The translations under genes were made by a program, and so were the position numbers. Shown here piece after piece: positions 9,717 to 19,038 of a DNA stretch of 64,000 nt. The notes under the pieces were generated by a model, which saw only the letters and a list, made by a program, of their open reading frames with translations, was not told where the DNA came from and did no database searches. How positions within the stretch are numbered: the first letter of the stretch is position 1; each line of letters opens with the position of its first letter. The stretch covers positions 1-64,000 of the forward strand of contig CABVSA010000001.1 in assembly GCA_902500805.1 (NCBI GenBank), written 5' to 3'. The stretch is from an uncultured Nitrospira sp. (lineage in GTDB: Bacteria > Nitrospirota > Nitrospiria > Nitrospirales > Nitrospiraceae).

Positions 9717-10931
9717 TTACCCGATCGCAGAAGCCATGGTGAAGATCGGCAAATACATCGCCACCACGATGAAGCCGACCGTGACTCCCAGAAACACCAT
9801 CATCATCGGTTCCAAGAGTGCCGTGAGATTTCCAACGGCCTCGTCGACTTCGTCTTCGTAGAAGTCCGCGATCTTCCCGAGCATGGTATCCAGCGCGCCG
9901 GTTGACTCTCCGACCGAGATCATATGCGTAACCATCTTCGGGAATGTACCGCTTTTTGCGAGCGGCTCAGAAATCGTCTTCCCGCCGCTGATGCTGACTT
10001 TCGCCTCAAGCAACGCCCCTTCGACCACCTTGTTGCCGGAGGTCTTGGCACAGATCGTCAGCGCCTCGAGCAATGGAACACCGCTTGCCAGCAAGGTCCC
10101 CAATGTCCTGGTGAACTTGGCCACCGACGCCTTACGAATCAAGTCCCCAAACACCGGCAACTTCAGCAGGAACTTGTCGATGGCCAATCTCCCCGGTTTC
10201 GTTCCATAGTACTTTTTGATCCCCACCACCGACCCGATAATCACCCCAAGCATGATATACCAATTCCCCTGCGCAAAATTACTCATGTCAATGACGAGCT
10301 GGGTCGGGGCCGGAAGTCCCATTTTCCCGCCGGACATTTCCTTGAACATTTTCTCGAACACCGGGATGACCCAAATCATTAAGACGGTAATCACGATTGC
10401 GGCGATGCCCAAAATGGCGGCGGGATAGACCATGGCGCTTTTAATCTGCCCTTTTAATTTCATGGCCTTTTCAATATGCTTCGATAATCGTCCGAGAATG
10501 GTATCCAGTAATCCTCCCACCTCGCCGGCATGGACCATATTGACGTACAGGTCATCGAAGATTTTGGGATGTCTGCTGAGGGCGTCCGAAAACGTTGATC
10601 CACCTTCGACCCGTCCCTTGATCTCACCGACCGACTTTCTCAACACGGCATTCTCGGACTGTGTTGAGAGGATTTCGAGGCATTGAATCAACGGCAACCC
10701 TGCATTGATCATCGTCCCGAATTGTCGGGTGAATACGACCAGGTCCTTTTCCTTCACCCCGCTTCCCAGCTGAAAACTAAATCCCTCTTTGGCCGCCTTC
10801 TCCTCGAGACTCGTGACGACGAGGTTCTGCTTGCGTAATTGCTCCGCGGCCTCATCTCTCGACTTGGCCACCAGCTCACCCTTCTTCACCATTCCAGACT
10901 TACTGCGACCAATGTACGCAAATGTGGCCAT
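9717..10931 (-). CDS. pilC: Type IV pilus inner-membrane platform protein PilC
   Basis: GspF/PilC-family polytopic protein that anchors the pilus assembly ATPases. The 404 residues contain two GspF domains (about 70-195 and 270-395), each with the conserved FxRxxGTxxxAGxPLxxxL pattern (FTRQFGTMINAGLPL and FTRTLGTLLASGVPL). Membrane helices lie near 170-190, 220-240 and 375-400. Other pilus genes (pilB, pilT, pilA) are absent from the window. A clear promoter precedes it, so it starts the pilC-pilS-pilR-ispE group. Confidence 0.96.
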   Translation of the reverse strand: MATFAYIGRSKSGMVKKGELVAKSRDEAAEQLRKQNLVVTSLEEKAAKEGFSFQLGSGVKEKDLVVFTRQFGTMINAGLPLIQCLEILSTQSENAVLRKSVGEIKGRVEGGSTFSDALSRHPKIFDDLYVNMVHAGEVGGLLDTILGRLSKHIEKAMKLKGQIKSAMVYPAAILGIAAIVITVLMIWVIPVFEKMFKEMSGGKMGLPAPTQLVIDMSNFAQGNWYIMLGVIIGSVVGIKKYYGTKPGRLAIDKFLLKLPVFGDLIRKASVAKFTRTLGTLLASGVPLLEALTICAKTSGNKVVEGALLEAKVSISGGKTISEPLAKSGTFPKMVTHMISVGESTGALDTMLGKIADFYEDEVDEAVGNLTALLEPMMMVFLGVTVGFIVVAMYLPIFTMASAIG

Positions 10932-10993
10932 ATGTTTTCGACCTGTTACGGCTCCAATGCCGGTTATCGAACAATTATGGGGACTACAGAGGA

Positions 10994-11022
10994 AGTCTAC
11001 TGGCGACTCGAAACCCTGTCAA
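10994..11022 (-). promoter_or_regulatory. Sigma-70-like promoter for pilC
   Basis: Minus strand TTGACA (11017-11022), a 17-bp spacer and TAGACT (10994-10999), giving a leader of about 55 nt before the pilC ATG. A near-consensus housekeeping promoter; no sigma-54 -24/-12 element was seen here. Confidence 0.7.
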
Positions 11023-11080
11023 AAACAATTACATTATTTACCTGGGCCCACAGGCGAATCGTGAGGTTGAACAGGGGGAA

Positions 11081-11641
11081 TTAGGTCAGCGGAGGGGCTG
11101 CATTCGCATCTCGATATCCTCGATACAGATAGTGGAATCCTGAGGCAAGCGTAAACCCAACCATTAAGACAACTAGCGGGGCAATCATCGAGCGATCAAC
11201 CCCACGCCATGTCAGTAGAATGGTTAGAAGAACATAGCTCAATTGAAACAGCGTCGTTCCTTTTCCTAGGAACGTCGGAGTGACATTGATCGGTGTACTT
11301 GTCACATGGGCAACCACCGTCCCCAGCAAGAGCATCAGATCCCGGCTCACGACCAGAATGACGAGCCACGACGGCACGAGATGGAGCACCGCGAGTGAAA
11401 TAAAGCTTGATGTCAGCAGCAACTTGTCCGCGAGCGGATCGAGTAACGTTCCCAATCGCGTTCTCTGATTAAGCTTGCGTGCGAGGTAGCCATCAACCGC
11501 ATCCGTAAGCCCGGCGAGAAGCAGAGTCAACAGGGCCAATCCATAGGAGCCATAGGTCATGAAGCCGATGAATACGGGAACCAAGAGGATACGAAGAATG
11601 GTCAGACTATTGGGAATATTCATGGAGTGGAGTTTGGACAT
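11081..11641 (-). CDS. pgsA: CDP-diacylglycerol--glycerol-3-phosphate 3-phosphatidyltransferase
   Basis: First committed enzyme of phosphatidylglycerol synthesis, a membrane CDP-alcohol phosphotransferase. The family motif DG-x2-AR-x8-G-x3-D-x3-D is complete (DGYLAR...GTLLDPLAD). The frame is open up to 11731, but a strong promoter sits inside that extension, so the ATG at 11641 (186 residues, AGGGG just before it) or 11623 must be used. The N-terminus then reads NIPNSLTILRI, as in other PgsA proteins. It is divergent from the next gene. Confidence 0.95.
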   Translation of the reverse strand: MSKLHSMNIPNSLTILRILLVPVFIGFMTYGSYGLALLTLLLAGLTDAVDGYLARKLNQRTRLGTLLDPLADKLLLTSSFISLAVLHLVPSWLVILVVSRDLMLLLGTVVAHVTSTPINVTPTFLGKGTTLFQLSYVLLTILLTWRGVDRSMIAPLVVLMVGFTLASGFHYLYRGYRDANAAPPLT

Positions 11642-11665
11642 GCCCCTGACTTGACGAGGCGAGGC

Positions 11666-11694
11666 ATCATAGTAACCGATGGTGCGCTTGTCAA
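11666..11694 (-). promoter_or_regulatory. Sigma-70-like promoter for pgsA
   Basis: Minus strand TTGACA (11689-11694), 17-bp spacer, TATGAT (11666-11671). Transcription would begin near 11659, which rules out the longer reading frame start at 11731 for pgsA. Confidence 0.7.
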
Positions 11695-11698
11695 CGAG

Positions 11699-11728
11699 TT
11701 GCAGGGAGGGGAGAACACCTCCTATAAT
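11699..11728 (+). promoter_or_regulatory. Divergent promoter for the 11777 gene
   Basis: TTGCAG (11699-11704), 18-bp spacer and a perfect TATAAT (11723-11728). It is back to back with the pgsA promoter; the two -35 boxes are only 4 bp apart, so the two genes may compete for polymerase or share a regulator. Confidence 0.6.
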
Positions 11729-11776
11729 CAACTCGGTGGTCTACTATCTCAACCGATGGCGAAGGGATACGGAAGT

Positions 11777-12094
11777 ATGAGCACGTTACCGCTCCTGTTC
11801 AAGAAGGAAGGATTGGTCGAAAAACATCAAGTGGAAGGGGTGGATCCGAGTGACCGCTACTTTAACCGGGCCATTCTCGTGAATCGAACCTCGGCCGGCT
11901 ACTCGACAAAAGTGATGTATGAAGCGTTGATCGTTGAGAGCCGATCGCACTCGACCATTATCGCCGCCGTAAAGGAATTGGTTGAAAAACTCCAAGATTT
12001 TGGGTTTACACGCCTGAGAACACGACCTAATTTTAAGGGAACCCGGTATCTCGCCGAGAAGGAAACCTGGATCGATTATCCAGACCGTTCTTGA
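11777..12094 (+). CDS. Small conserved-looking protein of unknown function
   Basis: I do not recognise this 105-residue protein. It is soluble and charged, with a block of FKKEGLVEKHQVEG near the start and a plausible alpha/beta C-terminal half (STIIAAVKELVEKLQDFGFTRLRTR). The frame stays open back to 11627, but the TATAAT box at 11723-11728 puts the transcript start near 11735. The ATG at 11777, with GAAGGG 11 bases before it, is therefore preferred. An ATG at 11756 is possible. It is divergent from pgsA and convergent with the hydrolase, with a 2-bp gap to that gene's end. Confidence 0.7.
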   Translation: MSTLPLLFKKEGLVEKHQVEGVDPSDRYFNRAILVNRTSAGYSTKVMYEALIVESRSHSTIIAAVKELVEKLQDFGFTRLRTRPNFKGTRYLAEKETWIDYPDRS

Positions 12095-12096
12095 GA

Positions 12097-13227
12097 TCAG
12101 GCAAGAAATTCCTGACTGACGAGGTCGTGGATCGCCGGACGGAACTCTCGAATCGCTTCATTCCGACTTGAAGGATGAACGCGATTGGAAAGCAATACCA
12201 CCTCCAAACGCTCTACAGGATCAATCCAAATTGATGTTCCAGTATAACCAAGATGGCCGAAGGACTGATCCGAGAAGCGACATCCAGCGGATGACGGCTT
12301 GGAGGGAGTATCCCACCCTAGAGCCCAGCTGGACGCCTTCCCTCTCGCCTGCCTCTTGGTAAACTCCCGGACAAGATCCCCATCGAGCATCGCTGGCTGC
12401 CCATGGTACGCCTTCAGCCACTCGCCTGTGATGGTCATGACCGCATCGACATTTCCGAACAACCCCGCGTGCCCCGCTTCTCCTCCCATTGCACCTGCAT
12501 TCTGGTCATGCACCTCTCCGCATAGTACCCGGCCTCGCCAAGGATCGTATTCAGTCGGAGCGACACCGTCCTTTGTTTCACGCATTCGCTCAAGAAATGC
12601 ATCTCGCTCCTCGGGTAGGACAAATTGAATGGATGGCTTCCCCAGCCGATGCAGGATACGATCACAGAAAAACTGATTCAATGATCGCCCGCTGGTCCGT
12701 TCAACGATCATCCCCAGCAACATGAACCCCAGATCGCTATAAAGGCTGCGCGCACCGCGCTCATAGACTAAGGGTTCCGATCGGATGAAGTTCAACAGCT
12801 TTTGCTTCGCTAAGCTCCTCCCTTCTCTTGAGGACGGAACGGTTCCATCTGGGCTGAGCCGCTCATAATACCCTCGCCATCCAGGCAAGCCAGATTGATG
12901 AGTCAATACGTCTCGAAGGGTTGCAGACCCGATTGGACTCTCAGCGCATTCCTCAAGGTACTCAGCTAGATGGGCATCAAGCCGGCACTGGCCGTTCTGA
13001 ACCAACAGAACGAGAGACGTCACGGTTGCCAGAGGTTTCGTTAAAGAAGCCAGATCATAGGCTGTGGAGACAAGAACGGAGTCTCCTGGTGGATCTATCG
13101 ATAACCGTCCGGCAGAAAATCGTGCGATCGGTCCGTCTCCCTGGCGCACCGCCAATACTGCTCCTGGGAAAACTCCATTCACAACAGCTCGGTCAAGTGC
13201 AATCTGAATTGCAGAAGGTTCGGGCAT
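12097..13227 (-). CDS. Serine beta-lactamase-fold hydrolase
   Basis: Member of the class C beta-lactamase/transpeptidase-like family (PF00144 type), 376 residues. The nucleophile motif SxxK is SLTK in AYDLASLTKPLAT (about residue 62). LYSDLGFMLLG supplies the Tyr motif (Y-S-D), and the third motif reads GHLGYTGTS (HxG form). No signal peptide is evident, so it may be cytoplasmic and act on muropeptides or small esters rather than antibiotics. ATG 13227 is taken as start; an in-frame TTG lies at 13251. It follows divIVA after 76 bp at the tail of the dcw cluster. Confidence 0.85.
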   Translation of the reverse strand: MPEPSAIQIALDRAVVNGVFPGAVLAVRQGDGPIARFSAGRLSIDPPGDSVLVSTAYDLASLTKPLATVTSLVLLVQNGQCRLDAHLAEYLEECAESPIGSATLRDVLTHQSGLPGWRGYYERLSPDGTVPSSREGRSLAKQKLLNFIRSEPLVYERGARSLYSDLGFMLLGMIVERTSGRSLNQFFCDRILHRLGKPSIQFVLPEERDAFLERMRETKDGVAPTEYDPWRGRVLCGEVHDQNAGAMGGEAGHAGLFGNVDAVMTITGEWLKAYHGQPAMLDGDLVREFTKRQARGKASSWALGWDTPSKPSSAGCRFSDQSFGHLGYTGTSIWIDPVERLEVVLLSNRVHPSSRNEAIREFRPAIHDLVSQEFLA

Positions 13228-13303
13228 GGGGAGATGCTTGGTGTAAAACAACCGAAAGCAGCGTTACAACGAGACCATCGGCTAGACGAGGAGATTCAAC
13301 GAA

Positions 13304-13816
13304 TCATCGCAGCGGGCTGGACTCTCCTTCCATTTTTTCCTCCGGCACAATGTGATGCTCTTGATAGACCTCACTCGCTTCAACATCCAACATTCGTTCG
13401 AACGTACTGAGCGTGGCTCGCATACGCTCCACCATCAGCAGGCGCTGTTTCTTCAGGACGGACAGATCCCGCTGGGTATTTCCAAGCTCAACCCTTGCTT
13501 GCCGAAAGAGTTCGCCGGCCTTCAATTCCGCTTCTTTCACAATCAGCTCCGCATCTCGTTGAGCGCTACGTTTGACGTCCTCAGCCAGCGACTGTGCTGA
13601 AACCAGGGTATTGGATAAAGTCGTCTCGGTCCGCTTCAGCTCTGTCACCTGTTGTTCGAGCGAATAGATTCGTTCGCGTAATGTGGCATTGTCTCGATTC
13701 AGATACTCAACCGTTTGAGCGATCTCCTCCAAAAATCGGTTGACCTCCTCACGATCATAGCCACGAAGCTTGACCTGAAACACCATCTGTTGAATGTCGA
13801 TCGGCGTGATCTTCAT
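13304..13816 (-). CDS. divIVA: DivIVA-domain cell division protein
   Basis: Membrane-curvature or pole-binding coiled-coil scaffold. MKITPIDIQQMVFQVKLRGYDREEVNRFLEEI is the typical N-terminal lipid-binding segment, followed by a long coiled coil from about residue 30 to 150. The upstream frame is open to 14035 but would overlap yggT. The ATG at 13816 has GGGGG ahead of it and gives 170 residues with the family N-terminus. Finding DivIVA in a Gram-negative dcw cluster next to yggT, proC and yggS resembles the Gram-positive order. Confidence 0.93.
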   Translation of the reverse strand: MKITPIDIQQMVFQVKLRGYDREEVNRFLEEIAQTVEYLNRDNATLRERIYSLEQQVTELKRTETTLSNTLVSAQSLAEDVKRSAQRDAELIVKEAELKAGELFRQARVELGNTQRDLSVLKKQRLLMVERMRATLSTFERMLDVEASEVYQEHHIVPEEKMEGESSPLR

Positions 13817-13836
13817 GCCATCCCCCATCGGTTGCG

Positions 13837-14133
13837 TCAATTCATCCGTACTGCTATGTCCTTTATGGACTGTACAACCGCAATCTGCATAAACCAAATC
13901 GCTGCAAGGACGATCAACGGGGAAAGATCCATTCCCATCCCCAAGCCGATCCGTCGCCGAATCGGAGCCAGTATCGGTTCCGTCGCACGCGTGAGAAATT
14001 GGACGATTGGATTCCACGGATCCGGATTGACCCACGAAATGAGCGCCCGTGCAATAATAATCCAGCTATAGAACGACAAAGCATAGTCTAGCACCGTTGC
14101 CAGTCCTAACAAGGTATTTCCAACCACAAACAT
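13837..14133 (-). CDS. yggT: YggT family membrane protein
   Basis: Small inner-membrane protein (98 residues) with two hydrophobic segments and the family motif RALISWVNPDPWNPIVQFLTRATEP spread over residues 28-52 (key: W-N-P-x-x-x-F-L-x-x-x-T-E-P). Its start shares one base with the proC stop (TAATG). In several bacteria the family is linked to envelope or division functions; the exact role is not settled. Confidence 0.92.
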   Translation of the reverse strand: MFVVGNTLLGLATVLDYALSFYSWIIIARALISWVNPDPWNPIVQFLTRATEPILAPIRRRIGLGMGMDLSPLIVLAAIWFMQIAVVQSIKDIAVRMN

Positions 14134-14951
14134 TAGTTTCCAAGCTCCTGAGATCGTCTTGTCGCAGCCTCAACTGCGTCCATTAATACAGCCCGCAGCC
14201 CCCCTTGCTCCAACCGATGCAATCCGGCGATCGTCGTCCCTCCGGGAGAAGCGACTTGGTCCTTCAGGCGTGCAGGATGCTGACCAGATTCTAGTACCAT
14301 CCGAGCCGCACCCAACACCGTCTGCGCCGCCAGTATACTTGCCGTCTCTCGGGGTAAACCCATTTTGACTCCACCATCCGCCATCGCCTCGATAGCGAGG
14401 AAAATATAGGCGGGGCCGCTTCCGCTTAAACCAGTCACAGCATCCATAAGACGCTCCTCAAGCAGAACAACTTTGCCAACCGCTTCAAATATCTGCTGCA
14501 CGCGGGCAACCCCCTCCGGTCCAACTCCTGGTCCGACTGTCAATGCCGTCATCCCCGCGCCAACCATCGCCGGAGTGTTCGGCATGGCTCGAATAATTGA
14601 CGTTTGAGGGCCAAGGGATTCCTGAATCCGACAGATGGGAACTCCGGCAACCACCGACACGACGAGCCGATGACCGACACCCGTTCCCATCCCCCTGAGC
14701 ACGTCGGCAAGGACCTGCGGCTTAACGGCGAGCATGACGATATCACTTGCACGTACCACCTCATCATTCACGAGACCCACTTGAACCCCATAATGTCTCT
14801 TGAGGTGATCCTGCCGTGTGACGTCTGGATCTGCTACACAGATTTTTCCCGGCTCAAACAACCTGGCAGTAAGCACACCGCTGATCAACGCTTCTGCCAT
14901 ACGCCCACCACCGATCAACCCAAGGGTATGCATACCGACTGCGCTAGACAT
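14133..14951 (-). CDS. proC: Pyrroline-5-carboxylate reductase
   Basis: Last step of proline synthesis, NAD(P)H-dependent. The Rossmann motif LGLIGGGRMAEALI starts the protein, VSVVAGVPI and MPNTPAMVGAGMTAL follow, and the C-terminal SPGGTTIAGLHRLEQGGLR signature is complete (key residues SPGGTT). ATG 14951 overlaps the yggS stop by 8 bp and gives 272 residues. The frame extends to 14987 but would add an unconserved N-terminus inside yggS. Confidence 0.96.
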   Translation of the reverse strand: MSSAVGMHTLGLIGGGRMAEALISGVLTARLFEPGKICVADPDVTRQDHLKRHYGVQVGLVNDEVVRASDIVMLAVKPQVLADVLRGMGTGVGHRLVVSVVAGVPICRIQESLGPQTSIIRAMPNTPAMVGAGMTALTVGPGVGPEGVARVQQIFEAVGKVVLLEERLMDAVTGLSGSGPAYIFLAIEAMADGGVKMGLPRETASILAAQTVLGAARMVLESGQHPARLKDQVASPGGTTIAGLHRLEQGGLRAVLMDAVEAATRRSQELGN

Positions 14952-15654
14952 GTCGTGCTCCAAAAATGGCGCTGCCGACACGAACAAGCGTTGCCCCTTC
15001 TTCTATGGCAACTTCATAGTCGTTCGACATGCCCATGGACAACTCGTCCATTTTCACTGATGGAAGATGTTGCGTATCAATCATCTTCGCTAACTCAGTG
15101 AGCTTTCTAAAATAAGGCCGGGCTGAACCAGGATCAATAGTTGGAGGCGGTATAGCCATCAATCCCTTGATACGGATATGGGAGAGTTGCGCCAACTCTG
15201 ACACGGCTTGTCGTACATCTTCCGGACAAAACCCCGCTTTTGTGGGCTCGTTGCCGATATTGACCTCCAGCAGCACATCCTGCCGATGGCCGGCATCTCC
15301 TGCGCGACGATCGATTTCTTGCGCCAGCTCCAGACTGTCGACTGAGTGAATCAGGTCAAATACACCGATCACGGATCGCACCTTCCTCCGCTGTAATTGC
15401 CCGATAAAATGCCACTGGACGGGACCAGGATTGAAGGCAGGAATCTTGGAAAGCGCCTCTTGAACTCGATTCTCCCCCAAGATCGCCAAACCCGCCTGCA
15501 CCCCTTCTGCGATCTTCTGGACAGGAACAGTCTTTGTCGCAGCCACGAGACGAACGCTGCTGGCGGGACGGCCGGCCTTTTCTGCCGCCGATCGAATTTT
15601 GGCTAGCACCGACTGAACTCTGCTTTCGATTGTATCTTGGACGAGCGATTCCAT
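14944..15654 (-). CDS. yggS: YggS family pyridoxal phosphate homeostasis protein
   Basis: PLP-binding protein (COG0325) that buffers vitamin B6 and affects amino and keto acid pools. The PLP-lysine motif VAATKTVP (Lys at about 41), FIGQLQRRK and SMGMSNDYEVAIEEGATLVRVG-type C-terminal phosphate-binding region are visible. 236 residues, normal length. The yggS-proC-yggT-divIVA string is a widely conserved neighbourhood. Confidence 0.95.
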   Translation of the reverse strand: MESLVQDTIESRVQSVLAKIRSAAEKAGRPASSVRLVAATKTVPVQKIAEGVQAGLAILGENRVQEALSKIPAFNPGPVQWHFIGQLQRRKVRSVIGVFDLIHSVDSLELAQEIDRRAGDAGHRQDVLLEVNIGNEPTKAGFCPEDVRQAVSELAQLSHIRIKGLMAIPPPTIDPGSARPYFRKLTELAKMIDTQHLPSVKMDELSMGMSNDYEVAIEEGATLVRVGSAIFGARHV

Positions 15655-15737
15655 CTACCCACTCACGAATCACGGCGCACCCTTCGGCACGCCGCCCATA
15701 TTCTATCGGATTAGACTAGGAATTGGCAGAGACTGAT

Positions 15738-16481
15738 TTATCGTCGCTTTGGTGGCAAGCCAATGGCACTCATCATAGTCCCGTTGACTTTTCCTTCTCG
15801 CCGATAGGAAAAAAATAGATCATCATGACAAATCGTACAAAGATTCACGGTCGTGATGGCTTGTGGCGTGGCGCCATAGGCTACTGCCTGCTCTTTAATA
15901 AGACCCTTCAAATCCAGTTTAGCCTTTCCCTCCCCCTGAAATCGAACGACCTTCTCCCAATTGCCCCCGCCCTGACGAAGATGTTCAAGAACTGGGTCGT
16001 CCACCTCGTAACAACAAGCACCAGCCGATGGACCGATACTCAGCCGTACCTGCTGAGGATTTGAACCAAAACGTGCCTTCAACAGCGCCAGAGTCTTGGG
16101 GACGATCGCCGCTACAGCTCCTCGCCATCCAGCATGGATTGCCGCCACAACTCCACGGGTGGGATCATGCATGAGAATTGGAACACAATCGGCAGTCCTC
16201 ACTGCCACCATGACCCCTGGCTGATCGGTCACCAAGGCATCCCACCCTCCCTCAAAGCGATCGTCTGCTGACAGTGCACGATCCACTACCAGAGCCTCGG
16301 TCCCATGAACCTGTTTGACAGACAGCACCCAGGCTGAAGGCGAAGCTCCCTGGACGCCCTGCAGAGGTATGCCGATTTTCAGGTCGTGCTCTATGGTGTG
16401 TTGCCTGGTTCCAAAAAAGTGGTGTGCCTGATCCTTCTTATCTATGAATGCCGGGACCGTTATCACGGTTGCGCTTGCCAT
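15738..16481 (-). CDS. pgeF: Laccase-domain protein (PgeF/YfiH, peptidoglycan editing)
   Basis: Multicopper-oxidase-like YfiH family, 247 residues. In E. coli the homologue removes wrongly added serine from UDP-MurNAc peptides; other members were described as polyphenol oxidases or purine nucleoside phosphorylases. Conserved features are VKQVHGT, the TADCVPI motif with Cys, AIHAGWRG, GPSAGACCYEV and CxxCHDDLFFSYRREG near the end, which provide the His and Cys zinc ligands. Location directly after ftsZ supports the editing role. Confidence 0.93.
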   Translation of the reverse strand: MASATVITVPAFIDKKDQAHHFFGTRQHTIEHDLKIGIPLQGVQGASPSAWVLSVKQVHGTEALVVDRALSADDRFEGGWDALVTDQPGVMVAVRTADCVPILMHDPTRGVVAAIHAGWRGAVAAIVPKTLALLKARFGSNPQQVRLSIGPSAGACCYEVDDPVLEHLRQGGGNWEKVVRFQGEGKAKLDLKGLIKEQAVAYGATPQAITTVNLCTICHDDLFFSYRREGKVNGTMMSAIGLPPKRR

Positions 16482-16528
16482 CTTATATCTTCAGCGCCCA
16501 TATACAGAGAATATCGACCGATCTGAGA

Positions 16529-17731
16529 TTAGTCAGCCTGCTTACGAAGAAAGGTTGGGACATCCCATTCGTCCTCAGCCGCCATTGCTGCGCGATCCGG
16601 TGCGTCTCGCATCTCCGTCATGCGCCGTAAAAATGTGGGTCGGTCGAGATCTTTCATTGGACGATCCGCTGCAAGGGATGCAACCATCCCCGCCAGAATC
16701 GGCTGGATAGGCTTTGCAGGAGGCCGATTCACTCCTCGGTCACCACCTATCGTAGGAGCCGCAGGCTGATCCTCTTCTCGTTCAAATCCAGTGGCGATCA
16801 CCGTGATAATAAGATCTTCGCCCATATCAGGATTAATGACCTGCCCGACGATAATGTTGGCCTCCGAATCCGCCGTCTGCTGGATGATGCTAGCCGCCTC
16901 TTCAACTTCATGCAGCGATAAGCTGGCTCCCCCTGTTATATTGAGGAGAACTCCTCGGGCTCCTTCCACACTACCCTCCTCAAGAAGTGGGCTGCACATA
17001 GCCTTCTGAGCGGCTTCAATCGCCCGATTCGGGCCGCGTGAGATACCCATTCCCATGACCGCACGCCCGGTATGTGACATCACCGTGCGGACATCAGCAA
17101 AATCGACATTCACATGTCCTGTCGTCGTAATCACATCGGCGATGCCTTGAATAGCCTGTCGCAGGACGTCATCGGCCACCTTGAACGCCTCTAACAGCGG
17201 AGTTGATTTATCAACGATTCCCAAGAGCCGTTGATTGGGGATGATCAACAATGTATCGACATGACGTCGCATATCACGGATCCCCTCCTCGGCATGTTTG
17301 TTTCTCCGTTGACCTTCATACTGAAACGGCTTCGTCACCACACCTACCGTCAAAATCCCCATTTCTCGAGCGATGCTGGCGACAATGGGGGCGGCTCCAG
17401 TCCCGGTTCCTCCTCCCATGCCGGCCGTGACAAAGACCATATCCGCCCCCTCGAGGCATTCACGGATATGCTCCTTACTTTCAAGCGCGGCATCCCGTCC
17501 GATTTCCGGTTTCGCGCCAGCGCCTAAGCCACGAGTTCGCTCCGGCCCAAGCTGGATTTTGTACGGGGCCAGAGAGCGATCGAGGGCCTGAAGATCGGTG
17601 TTACTGGCGATAAAGTCGACACGAGCGAGTCCCGAGGTGATCATCGTGTTGATTGCATTGCATCCGGCTCCTCCGATTCCAATCACCTTAATCCGGACAG
17701 GTGACAGCATATCCTCCTGAAATGAAAACAT
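16529..17731 (-). CDS. ftsZ: Cell division protein FtsZ
   Basis: Tubulin-like GTPase that forms the Z-ring. Key features are [14 protein letters not shown], the tubulin signature [10 protein letters not shown], the T7 loop [11 protein letters not shown] and a C-terminal tail ending in [10 protein letters not shown], the peptide that binds FtsA and other partners. Start at 17731 because GAGGAGGT lies 7 bp upstream (400 residues); an in-frame start at 17758 is less likely. It follows ftsA by 62 bp. Confidence 0.99.
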   Translation of the reverse strand: MFSFQEDMLSPVRIKVIGIGGAGCNAINTMITSGLARVDFIASNTDLQALDRSLAPYKIQLGPERTRGLGAGAKPEIGRDAALESKEHIRECLEGADMVFVTAGMGGGTGTGAAPIVASIAREMGILTVGVVTKPFQYEGQRRNKHAEEGIRDMRRHVDTLLIIPNQRLLGIVDKSTPLLEAFKVADDVLRQAIQGIADVITTTGHVNVDFADVRTVMSHTGRAVMGMGISRGPNRAIEAAQKAMCSPLLEEGSVEGARGVLLNITGGASLSLHEVEEAASIIQQTADSEANIIVGQVINPDMGEDLIITVIATGFEREEDQPAAPTIGGDRGVNRPPAKPIQPILAGMVASLAADRPMKDLDRPTFLRRMTEMRDAPDRAAMAAEDEWDVPTFLRKQAD

Positions 17732-17793
17732 GGGAGCACCTCCTCGCATCACCCGCACACCGAGCGCCTGACGCCCGCAAGGGTTTTATAAGG

Positions 17794-19038
17794 TTAAAAG
17801 ACCTCCAACACCCGTTTCGTCCAGCCGAACATTTTTTTTGCCCACGTCCCACCGTTTCGAAGCCCCGCAGTCTCCAATTCATCGACATGTCGGCGGGCAT
17901 GAAGCAAGAGACCAACCCCGGTTGAGTGGCTGGGATGACCAACGATATCTCGGAGTCCGCCTACCCCTGATGGCAATCCTCGACGTGCCGGCAGATTCAA
18001 GACTTTCTCTGCAGCGTCCGGCATCCCTTCCAGCAACGACGTGCCCCCGGTAATTACGACACCGGCCCCCAACATGCCTTCGTATCCGGCACGCGTAATT
18101 TCTCGCCGAACAAGTTCAAACATCTCGTCGACACGTGGCTCCAAGATCTCCGCAATATCCCGCCGTGAAAACGTCCGAGGTGGACGGTCCCCTACTGAAG
18201 GCACCTGGACGACTTGATGACCACTCACCAATTCGGTTCTCGAAATGCCATGTTGGGTTTTGATCCTCTCAGCCTCGGTTTGCGACGTCAAGAGACCAAT
18301 GGCCAGGTCCTTGGTCAAATTCTGGCCACCAATCGGGAGCACCGCCGAATGACGGATACTCCCATCTAAAAAAATGGCGAGGTCCGTCGTCCCACCTCCC
18401 AAATCCACCATCACCACACCGAGTTCACGTTCCTCCTGGCTGAGCACCGCTTCACTGGATGCAAGCGGCTGCAGGATGATGTCGACCACGTCCAGCCCGG
18501 CCCGATTTACACTCTTCACGATATTCTGCGCGGACGTCACCGCCCCGGTGATGACATGCACATTGACTTCCAGCCGATTTCCAGAGAGACCCAACGGTTC
18601 CCGCACCCCTTCCTGACCATCAACCATGAATTCTCGAGGTAGCACGTGGAGGATCCTCCGCTCTTGCGGGATCACCGCGAGCGTACGGGCGCTTTCAATA
18701 GCTCGGTGGATATCTTCTCGAGTCACCTCCGCGCGTTTTAGCGCGACGACACCTTTGCAGTTTTCTGCCGCGATATGGCTGCCGGCGATGCCGGTGTACA
18801 CGGAGTTGATCTGAACCGCCGCCATCAGCTCTGCTTCTTCAACCGCCTTCTTGATGGATTCAACGGTGCTTTCAATGTCGACCACGACTCCTTTGCGCAA
18901 ACCACGTGAGGGGCTCATACCGACGCCGATAATGCTGAGACCTCCCGCATCGGTCATCTCTGCGACGATCGCGCAGATCTTCGTCGTCCCGATATCGAGT
19001 CCGACTAGGATTTGATCTCGCTTCGGCACCGCAATCAC
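17794..19038 (-). CDS. ftsA: Cell division protein FtsA
   Basis: Actin-like membrane tether for FtsZ. The ATP-binding motifs GLDIGTTKICAIVAE, VDLGGGTTDLAIF and VITGGTSLLEGM are visible, and the last ~15 residues (KKMFGWTKRVLEVF) form the expected amphipathic membrane helix. 414 residues. The ATG overlaps the ftsQ stop by four bases. Confidence 0.98.
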   Translation of the reverse strand: MIAVPKRDQILVGLDIGTTKICAIVAEMTDAGGLSIIGVGMSPSRGLRKGVVVDIESTVESIKKAVEEAELMAAVQINSVYTGIAGSHIAAENCKGVVALKRAEVTREDIHRAIESARTLAVIPQERRILHVLPREFMVDGQEGVREPLGLSGNRLEVNVHVITGAVTSAQNIVKSVNRAGLDVVDIILQPLASSEAVLSQEERELGVVMVDLGGGTTDLAIFLDGSIRHSAVLPIGGQNLTKDLAIGLLTSQTEAERIKTQHGISRTELVSGHQVVQVPSVGDRPPRTFSRRDIAEILEPRVDEMFELVRREITRAGYEGMLGAGVVITGGTSLLEGMPDAAEKVLNLPARRGLPSGVGGLRDIVGHPSHSTGVGLLLHARRHVDELETAGLRNGGTWAKKMFGWTKRVLEVF

